The position numbers and the translations under genes were made by a program. From the NCBI GenBank assembly GCA_035265325.1, contig DATFOS010000103.1, positions 1 to 16,495 on the forward strand: a DNA stretch of 16,495 nucleotides, written 5' to 3'. This document shows positions 1 to 5,085 of the stretch, piece by piece (position 1 is the stretch's first letter; the number at the start of each line of letters is the position of its first letter). The notes under the pieces are model-generated. The model saw only the letters and a program-made list of their open reading frames with translations. It ran no database searches and was not told where the DNA came from. Source of the stretch: DATCLS01 sp035265325. Lineage in GTDB: Bacteria > Actinomycetota > Acidimicrobiia > Acidimicrobiales > VFJN01.

Positions 1-86
1 GTGAGGCCTTCCTTGGCGAACTTGGGCGGGTAGCCCCCGCCGAGGGCGTCGGGGAACGGGCTCGGGGACTGACCGGTGGCCGACAT
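1..86 (-). CDS. guaB: IMP dehydrogenase, N-terminal fragment (runs off left edge)
   Basis: Reading the minus strand from the ATG at 86-84 gives 28 codons that leave the window at base 1. The translation begins MSATGQSPSPFPDALGGG and continues YPPKFAKEGLT. The stretch KFAKEGLT is the well-known start of bacterial IMP dehydrogenase, which normally continues as FDDVLLVP. IMPDH oxidises IMP to XMP with NAD+ in the committed step of GMP synthesis. The context supports the call, since guaB3 and guaA lie immediately divergent. The ATG sits six bases after a TACACT hexamer, so the mRNA is probably leaderless, which also supports this start. Only the first 28 residues are visible, so catalytic residues cannot be checked. 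Confidence 0.72.
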   Translation of the reverse strand, partial: MSATGQSPSPFPDALGGGYPPKFAKEGL

Positions 87-118
87 GGGCCGAGTGTAGT
101 GGCGCGGCCACTCGGCCC
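87..118. repeat. 10-bp inverted repeat over the guaB start and promoter
   Basis: GGGCCGAGTG (87-96) and CACTCGGCCC (109-118) form a perfect 10-bp inverted repeat with a 12-base spacer. The left arm overlaps the guaB -10 hexamer and abuts its start codon. A third copy of CACTCGGCC lies at 211-219, inside the guaB3 promoter. The arrangement could be an operator for a dimeric regulator acting on both divergent genes. This role is inferred and no regulator is identified. Confidence 0.5.
93..98 (-). promoter_or_regulatory. guaB -10 element, leaderless promoter
   Basis: On the minus strand the sequence reads TACACT, six bases (CGGCCC), then ATG. A TANNNT hexamer six to seven bases before the start codon is the standard layout of leaderless actinobacterial genes, so transcription probably begins at or next to the A of the guaB ATG. 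The GC-rich discriminator CGGCCC follows directly. I see no convincing -35. Confidence 0.55.
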
Positions 119-208
119 CAGGGGGCCCGGGATCGTGCGCCCAGGCCCTCGACTACGAGGTACCCCGCCAGGGCTGACGCCGTCTCGGGGCCGCGGACCG
201 CGCCTCGG

Positions 209-214
209 TACACT
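209..214 (+). promoter_or_regulatory. Probable -10 element of the guaB3-guaA operon
   Basis: TACACT at 209-214 is followed by CGGCC, the same 11-base string (TACACTCGGCC, 209-219) found in the divergent guaB promoter at 98-88. Transcription would start near 221, leaving a leader of roughly 38 bases before the guaB3 ATG. No clear -35 hexamer is visible at the expected distance. Confidence 0.45.
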
Positions 215-259
215 CGGCCTTTTCCTTCAACAGGGTGTCGAGGACGAGGTGGGGCCGTC

Positions 260-1369
260 ATGGCCGAGGTCGAGATCGGGATCGGCAAGTCGGCACGCCG
301 GGGGTACCGCCTCGACGACGTGGCGATCGTCCCGAGCAAGCGGACCCGCGACCCCCTGGACGTCGACATCGCCTGGGAGGTCGACGCCTACCGCTTCGAG
401 CTCCCGGTCCTCGGGGCCCCCACCGACAGCGTCACATCGCCGGCCACCGCCATCGAGCTGGGCCGCCTCGGTGCCGGCGGCGTCCTCCACCTCGAGGGCG
501 TGTGGACGCGCTACGTCGACCCCGAGCCGGTCCTCGACGAGATCGCCGCCCTGCCCGAGGGCAAGGCGACGTCCCGCCTGCAGGAAATCTACGCCGAGCC
601 GATCAAGCCCGAGCTGATCGGGGAGCGCATCGCCGAGATCAAGGCGTCGGGCGTGACGTGCGTCGTCGCCGTCACCCCCCACCGCACGCTCGAGTTGGCC
701 GACGCCGTGCTGCAGGCCGAGCCCGACCTGCTCGTGGTCCAGGCGACGATCGTCTCGGCCGAGCACGTGTCCCGGGGCGCCCAGCCGCTCAACCTCAAGG
801 ACTTCATCCGCCACTACGAGCTGCCCGTCCTGGTGGGCGGGTGCACGTCGTACCACGCCGCCCTCCACCTCATGCGGACCGGGGCGGCCGGCGTGCTGGT
901 CGGGGCCGGCTCCGGCGGGGCGGTCATCGCCCGCGAGGTCCTCGGCGTCGGGTCACCGCTGGCCACGGCGCTTGCCGACGCCCGCGCCGCCCGCATGCGC
1001 CACCTCGACGAGACCGGCGTCTACTGCCACGTGATCGCCGACGGTGGCGTCGAGACCGGCGGCGACATCGCCCGCGCCGCCGCCTGCGGCGCCGACGGCG
1101 TGATGATCGGCACCCCGCTCGCCGCCGCCACCGAGGCGCCCGGCCGGGGCTGGCACTGGGGCATGGCCGCCGTGCACGCCAGCCTGCCGCGCGGCGCTCG
1201 GGTGCGGGTCGAGCCGCAGGGCACGCTCGAACAGATCCTGGTCGGCCCGGCGCGCGACGCGAGCGGTCACCTCAACCTCACCGGCGCCCTTCGGCGGGCC
1301 ATGGCCCTGACCGGCTACGACACACTGAAGGACCTCCAGATGGCCGACCTCGTGGTGTCCGACCCGTGA
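260..1369 (+). CDS. guaB3: GuaB3-family IMP dehydrogenase-related protein
   Basis: This 369-residue TIM-barrel protein belongs to the IMPDH/GMP reductase superfamily, GuaB3 branch. It starts with MAEVEIGIGKSARRGY and carries the family's VAIVPSKRTR (21-30), LGRLGAGGVL (67-76), phosphate-site VIADGG (258-263) and EAPGRGWHWGM (292-302). It lacks the CBS (Bateman) pair of classical IMPDH. The loop that normally bears the catalytic cysteine reads GAGSGGAVIARE (215-226) with no Cys, which as I recall is also true of mycobacterial GuaB3. A cysteine at 195 lies in VGGCTSYHAALHLMRTG. Cyanobacterial GuaB3 has been reported as a GMP reductase, but the activity of the actinobacterial branch is uncertain. 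The gene overlaps guaA by GTGA, so the two are co-translated. The ATG has a weak GAGG about ten bases upstream. Confidence 0.92.
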   Translation: MAEVEIGIGKSARRGYRLDDVAIVPSKRTRDPLDVDIAWEVDAYRFELPVLGAPTDSVTSPATAIELGRLGAGGVLHLEGVWTRYVDPEPVLDEIAALPEGKATSRLQEIYAEPIKPELIGERIAEIKASGVTCVVAVTPHRTLELADAVLQAEPDLLVVQATIVSAEHVSRGAQPLNLKDFIRHYELPVLVGGCTSYHAALHLMRTGAAGVLVGAGSGGAVIAREVLGVGSPLATALADARAARMRHLDETGVYCHVIADGGVETGGDIARAAACGADGVMIGTPLAAATEAPGRGWHWGMAAVHASLPRGARVRVEPQGTLEQILVGPARDASGHLNLTGALRRAMALTGYDTLKDLQMADLVVSDP

Positions 1370-2964
1370 GCGACATCGTCGACCCCCTGGACGACGCCGC
1401 CCGCGAGTTCGACACCTGCCTGGTCGTCGACTTCGGCGCCCAGTACGCCCAGCTCATCGCCCGCCGGGTGCGCGAGGCGCACGTCTACTCCGAGATCGTC
1501 CCGCACACGATCACGGCCGACGAGGTGCGGGCGAAGAACCCGCAGGCGCTGATCCTCTCGGGCGGCCCGAAGTCGGTCCACGTCGACGGGGCGCCGCTGC
1601 TCGACCCCGAGCTCTACGAGCTGGGCGTCCCGATCCTGGGCATCTGTTACGGCGCACAGCTCATCGCCCAGCAGCTCGACGGCGGCGAGGTCGCCCGGGG
1701 CGGCAAGGGCGAGTACGGGCGGACGAACGTCGAGCTGGTCGACCCGGCCGCCGGCTCCGGGTCGGGCCTGCCGGGCCTGCTGGTCGACCAGCCGGACGAG
1801 CAGACCGTGTGGATGAGCCACTTCGATGCGATCGCCCGGGCGCCCGAGGGCTTCGTGGTCACGGCCCGGTCGACCGAGGTGCCGGTGGCGGCGCTCGAGT
1901 CGCCCGAGCGGCGCATCTGGGGCGTCCAGTACCACCCCGAGGTCTCGCACACGCCGTTCGGCCAGCAGGTCATCCGCCAGTTCCTGCACAATCTCGCAGG
2001 CTGCCGCCCCAGCTGGACGATGACGTCGATCATCGAGACCGCGGTCGAGGGCATCCGCACCCAGGTCGGGTCGGGCCGCGCCATATGCGGACTGTCGGGC
2101 GGGGTCGACTCGGCCGTGGCCGCCGCCCTCGTCCACAAGGCGATCGGCCCCCGGCTGACCTGCGTGTTCGTCGACACCGGCCTGCTGCGCCTGGGCGAGG
2201 CCGAGCAGGTCGTCGACACGTTCCACCGGCACCAACGCATCGAGCTGATCCACGCCCGGGCGGCCGACCGGTTCTTCGAGCGCCTCGCCGGGGTCACCGA
2301 CCCCGAGGAGAAGCGCAAGACCGTCGGGGAGGTGTTCATCCGGGTCTTCGAGGACGCCTCCGGCGGCATCGAGGACGCCCACTACCTGGTCCAGGGGACG
2401 TTGTACCCCGACGTCATCGAGTCCGGCGGCGGCAGCGGGGCGTCCACCATCAAGAGCCATCACAACGTCGGCGGCCTCCCGGAGGACCTCGACTTCGAGC
2501 TGGTCGAGCCCCTGCGCCACCTGTTCAAGGACGAGGTGCGCAAGGTCGGCGAGGAGCTGGGCCTCCCCGAGGAGATCGTGTGGCGGCAACCTTTCCCCGG
2601 GCCGGGGCTGGCCGTGCGGATCATCGGCGAGGTCACCCCCGACAAGGTCGTCATGCTCCAGCACGCCGACGCCATCGTGCGCGAGGAGCTGCGCAAGGCC
2701 GGGCTCGAGCGCGAGATCTGGCAGGCCTTCGCGGTGCTGCCCGACATCCGCTCGGTGGGCGTGATGGGCGACGAGCGCACCTACGCCCACCCGATCATCG
2801 TCCGGGCCGTCACCAGCGAGGACGCCATGACGGCCGACTGGGCGCGGCTGCCCTACGACGTCATGGAGACGTTGTCGCAGCGGATCATCAACGAGGTCGC
2901 AGGCATCAACCGGGTGGCGTACGACATCACCTCGAAGCCGCCGGGGACCATCGAGTGGGAGTGA
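1366..2964 (+). CDS. guaA: GMP synthase (glutamine-hydrolysing)
   Basis: GuaA converts XMP to GMP with ATP and glutamine in the cytoplasm. From the GTG at 1366 the product is 532 residues, close to the usual ~525. An N-terminal class I glutamine amidotransferase domain (about 17-210) carries the triad: Cys94 in GICYGAQ, His190 and Glu192 in VQYHPEV. The ATP-pyrophosphatase domain follows, with its P-loop SGGVDS at 244-249. The C-terminal dimerisation domain contains RQPFPGPGLAVRI (407-419) and ends with the family tail DITSKPPGTIEWE. The start is chosen because GTG overlaps the guaB3 stop as GTGA and lies a normal distance before the LVVDFGAQYAQLI strand. The reading frame stays open upstream of the GTG, but that stretch is antisense-free overlap with guaB3 and not coding. 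Confidence 0.97.
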   Translation: MSDIVDPLDDAAREFDTCLVVDFGAQYAQLIARRVREAHVYSEIVPHTITADEVRAKNPQALILSGGPKSVHVDGAPLLDPELYELGVPILGICYGAQLIAQQLDGGEVARGGKGEYGRTNVELVDPAAGSGSGLPGLLVDQPDEQTVWMSHFDAIARAPEGFVVTARSTEVPVAALESPERRIWGVQYHPEVSHTPFGQQVIRQFLHNLAGCRPSWTMTSIIETAVEGIRTQVGSGRAICGLSGGVDSAVAAALVHKAIGPRLTCVFVDTGLLRLGEAEQVVDTFHRHQRIELIHARAADRFFERLAGVTDPEEKRKTVGEVFIRVFEDASGGIEDAHYLVQGTLYPDVIESGGGSGASTIKSHHNVGGLPEDLDFELVEPLRHLFKDEVRKVGEELGLPEEIVWRQPFPGPGLAVRIIGEVTPDKVVMLQHADAIVREELRKAGLEREIWQAFAVLPDIRSVGVMGDERTYAHPIIVRAVTSEDAMTADWARLPYDVMETLSQRIINEVAGINRVAYDITSKPPGTIEWE

Positions 2965-3293
2965 GCGTGGGGACCGGTCCGTTCTCGTTGCAGCACGTCT
3001 CGCCGACCCTGGCCGAGCAGGTCCGGTCCTCCGTGTGGGACCGGGCGCCGGAGGCCCTCGGCCCCCTGCGCCCGGCCGCCACCCCGTCCGGCCGCGCCCG
3101 GCGCCGCCCCGTCGGCGCGTTCGAGCCCGCAGCCGGCCTGGCCATGACCTTGGCCGGCGGGGCGTTCATGGCCGTGCTGGCGGTGCCCGCCTACCTGGGA
3201 GCGGTCATCGCCGCCAAGGCCGACCCCCAACTCGCCACGGCATCCCGCCGCGCCTGCCCAAGGGCGGCCCGCCCGAGCACTGACCAGGGCTGA
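2961..3293 (+). CDS. Small hypothetical membrane protein, translationally coupled to guaA
   Basis: GTG at 2961-2963 overlaps the guaA stop in the same GTGA arrangement used between guaB3 and guaA, and opens a 110-residue frame. The protein has a polar N-terminal half (about 1-55, with the basic run GRARRRP at 43-49). One strongly hydrophobic helix follows at about 58-86 (GLAMTLAGGAFMAVLAVPAY and onwards), and the tail is short and basic. The basic residues before the helix suggest that the N-terminus faces the cytoplasm. I recognise no family. Its position in the purine operon may reflect only transcriptional economy. The call is supported by the coupled start and a clear membrane helix, but it is short and could be spurious. 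Confidence 0.55.
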   Translation: MSVGTGPFSLQHVSPTLAEQVRSSVWDRAPEALGPLRPAATPSGRARRRPVGAFEPAAGLAMTLAGGAFMAVLAVPAYLGAVIAAKADPQLATASRRACPRAARPSTDQG

Positions 3294-3358
3294 CGGGTTG
3301 AGGGTGTCCGTCCGGGGGAAGACCGGGTGTGACCGCCTCGTCACTCCGGGAGGCCCCC

Positions 3359-3946
3359 GTGACGCTCCCCTCCGACCCCGATCCCCGCCCGGCGCCGCCC
3401 CGGCCCGGCAACGCGACGCCCCCGCCGCGCAGGCCGTCGCCGTCCGAGCCCGACGAGGGCGGGCCGATGCACGCGTCCGGCCGCCTGGCCGACCCCGTGG
3501 AGGTGGAGCGCGCCCCCGCGCCGCCCCGGCCCGCCGACGAGCCGGTCGTCGCCGACGCCCCCGTCCAGGACGAGGCCCGCCGGCCCGCCACGCTTCGCAA
3601 CGACCTCGACGAGGTGGGCCGCGCCCGGCCCGAGCGGTCGTTCAACGTGGGCGCCACGCTGGGCATCCTGCTGACGATCGCCGCCGTGATCTTCGTCGCC
3701 CAGAACAACCGCTCGACGGACTTCGAGTGGCTGTGGTTCGACTTCACGCTGCCGCTCTGGATGGTGCTGGTCGGCACGCTGGTCGTCGGCGCCCTGCTGG
3801 TGCTGACGTTCTTCGCCATCCACGGCTGGCGCAAGCGCCGCATCGCCCGCCGCGAGGCGGCGACCGGCCGCCTCCGCGACGCCCTGGTGACGGACGACGA
3901 GACCCCCGCTCGGCGCCGGTGGGGCCGCCGCCCGGCCCGCGCCTGA
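3359..3946 (+). CDS. LapA-domain (DUF1049-type) membrane protein
   Basis: From GTG 3359 the product is 195 residues. The first ~95 are Pro/Ala/Asp/Glu-rich and probably disordered. Two membrane helices follow at about 98-115 (GATLGILLTIAAVIFVAQNN) and 133-154 (PLWMVLVGTLVVGALLVLTF), separated by a short aromatic loop DFEWLWFDF, with a very basic tail after the second helix. Two helices with an FVAQN-type exit and a following aromatic strand are the pattern of the LapA domain. That domain was named from lipopolysaccharide assembly in Gram-negatives, and its role in actinobacteria is unknown. The start is chosen because GGGAGG at 3348-3353 sits five bases upstream. An earlier in-frame GTG at 3329 with GGGGGAAG before it would add ten residues. 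A 65-base gap separates it from the preceding gene. Confidence 0.72.
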   Translation: MTLPSDPDPRPAPPRPGNATPPPRRPSPSEPDEGGPMHASGRLADPVEVERAPAPPRPADEPVVADAPVQDEARRPATLRNDLDEVGRARPERSFNVGATLGILLTIAAVIFVAQNNRSTDFEWLWFDFTLPLWMVLVGTLVVGALLVLTFFAIHGWRKRRIARREAATGRLRDALVTDDETPARRRWGRRPARA

Positions 3947-3991
3947 GGCCCAGCGCTCGGCCCGTCAGACCGTCGGGCTCGGCATCGCCCT

Positions 3992-4013
3992 CGGCCCGGC
4001 GCCGCCCGGGCCG
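3992..4013. terminator. GC-rich hairpin between convergent genes
   Basis: CGGCCCGG (3992-3999) pairs perfectly with CCGGGCCG (4006-4013) around a six-base loop. A weaker hairpin, GCCCG/CGGGC, lies just before it at 3960-3978. Both sit where the LapA-type gene and the minus-strand genes converge, so a bidirectional terminator or barrier is plausible. There is no U-tract, so this is at best a non-canonical terminator. Confidence 0.35.
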
Positions 4014-4018
4014 GGGGC

Positions 4019-4147
4019 TCAGTCCCGCCGGACCGTGAGGGTGGTCGGGCCCAGGTGCCCGTCGCCCTCCGGCCGCAGTGCCAGGGCCCCGAGCCCGCCG
4101 GCCGCCCGCGTGGCGGGGGCGGTACTGCGTCCGTCCCGGCGGCTCAT
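4019..4147 (-). CDS. Possible 42-residue ORF downstream of the dehydrogenase-like gene
   Basis: On the minus strand an ATG at 4147-4145 begins one base after the TGA of the preceding gene (TGACATG), an arrangement typical of coupled translation. It reads 42 codons to a TGA at 4021-4019. The product begins MSRRDGRSTAPATRAAGGLG and ends LGPTTLTVRRD. It is basic and has no membrane segment or recognisable motif. The only support is the tight coupling, and random open frames this short are common in such GC-rich DNA. Confidence 0.25.
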   Translation of the reverse strand: MSRRDGRSTAPATRAAGGLGALALRPEGDGHLGPTTLTVRRD

Positions 4148-4148
4148 G

Positions 4149-4997
4149 TCAGGCCAGGGGCCGGCCGAACGGCTTCTCGTCGGTCCAGGTGGCGAGGAAC
4201 TCCTCGGCCTTCAGGGCCGCCGCCAACCACATCCCGCCCCCGGTGTCGGCCAGCTCGATCGTGTGCTCGCGCACCCGCTGGACCGGGTCGCCGCCGGCGG
4301 GGTCGTGCTCGGCCAGCAGCGGCGCCGCCGTCGACAGGAAGTCGGGGACGACCACGGCGCCGTTGCGCCGCAGGACGGCCAGCGCCCGGGCGGTCACCGG
4401 GACCGACGTCAGCGGGACCACCACGTTGGCCTTGACCGCCGCCGCGGTCGGATGGTCGAGGACGCCCGCCTTGCCGGCCACGAACAGCACGTCGCACCCG
4501 GCGTCGAATCGGGGGTCGGCCAGCGTGGCCCCGGCGGCGGTGAGGGCCGCCGAGGCCGCCTCGGCCACCGGGCCGGAGCCCACGACTGCGGCGGTCCGCC
4601 AGTCCAGCGGGCCGGCCACCCGGGCGGCGGCCAGCGCCCCCTCGGCGGTCAGGACCGGGTCGTGCGGCGCCCAGCCGAGCGGCGCCAGGTCCTCCGGCGC
4701 CAGGCCGACGCCCGGGGCGAGCCGCAGCGCCCCGCTCGCCGCCCGCTCGCGCACCTCGTCCACGAAGGCGGCGACGGCGTCGTCGCGGGCCTCCGGCTTG
4801 GCGTTGATGGCCGCGGACGCGCCGGCGTGGCCGGCCACGCCGAAGCTGGCGAAGGCATAGGTCACCGTGCGCGCCAGCAACTCGGCGCCGTCGCGCAGCA
4901 CCTTGGGGGCGAGCCGGACGACGCCGACCGACGTCGCGGCGGCGGGGACGTCGACGACCACGAAGCCGTCGGTGGCCGTGAGCTTGTCGACCTTCAC
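4149..4997 (-). CDS. Degenerate Glu/Leu/Phe/Val dehydrogenase-like protein
   Basis: The 282-residue product is much shorter than typical ELFV dehydrogenases (about 350-450). Three family landmarks are readable. GVVRLAPKVLRDGAELLARTVTYAFASFG (25-53) matches the GxxRxxxxV...MT..A strand-helix. AAVVGSGPVA (136-145) is the Rossmann glycine motif, with the last glycine replaced by Ala. CDVLFVAGKAGVL (168-180), ANVVVPLTSVPVT (190-202) and GAVVVPDFLSTA (213-224) match the usual cofactor-domain strands and PD.L.NAGG segment. The catalytic lysine motif GGAKGG reads AGASAA (58-63, Lys to Ser61), and PDVGT reads PGVGL (95-99, Asp to Gly96), so amino-acid dehydrogenase activity is unlikely. The start is GTG 4997, with AAGGA at 5010-5006 eight bases upstream. 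It is divergent from pcrA. A regulatory or ligand-binding role is possible but unproven. Confidence 0.7.
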   Translation of the reverse strand: MKVDKLTATDGFVVVDVPAAATSVGVVRLAPKVLRDGAELLARTVTYAFASFGVAGHAGASAAINAKPEARDDAVAAFVDEVRERAASGALRLAPGVGLAPEDLAPLGWAPHDPVLTAEGALAAARVAGPLDWRTAAVVGSGPVAEAASAALTAAGATLADPRFDAGCDVLFVAGKAGVLDHPTAAAVKANVVVPLTSVPVTARALAVLRRNGAVVVPDFLSTAAPLLAEHDPAGGDPVQRVREHTIELADTGGGMWLAAALKAEEFLATWTDEKPFGRPLA

Positions 4998-5069
4998 GGC
5001 ACGAATCCTTGCGTGCCGGACGCCGCGATCGCCATACGCGACGGCACGCCCGCTGTCACACCCCGCCCC

Positions 5070-5075
5070 TACGAT
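5070..5075 (+). promoter_or_regulatory. Probable pcrA -10 element
   Basis: TACGAT lies ten bases before the ATG at 5086, with a GC-rich discriminator GGGCG. A transcript starting about seven bases downstream would have only a few leader bases, in keeping with the absence of a Shine-Dalgarno sequence. This supports the ATG at 5086 over the in-frame ATG at 5074, which overlaps the hexamer. Confidence 0.4.
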
Positions 5076-5085
5076 GGGCGCACCC

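Noticed and set aside
1315..2790. Long minus-strand open frame of 491 codons opposite guaA
   Set aside because: guaA is certain on the plus strand. In DNA this GC-rich the antisense frame stays open by codon bias, and the translation has no motif.
4055..4860. Plus-strand open frames opposite the dehydrogenase-like gene
   Set aside because: They are Arg/Ala/Ser-rich without motifs, while the minus strand shows recognisable dehydrogenase strands and a ribosome site.
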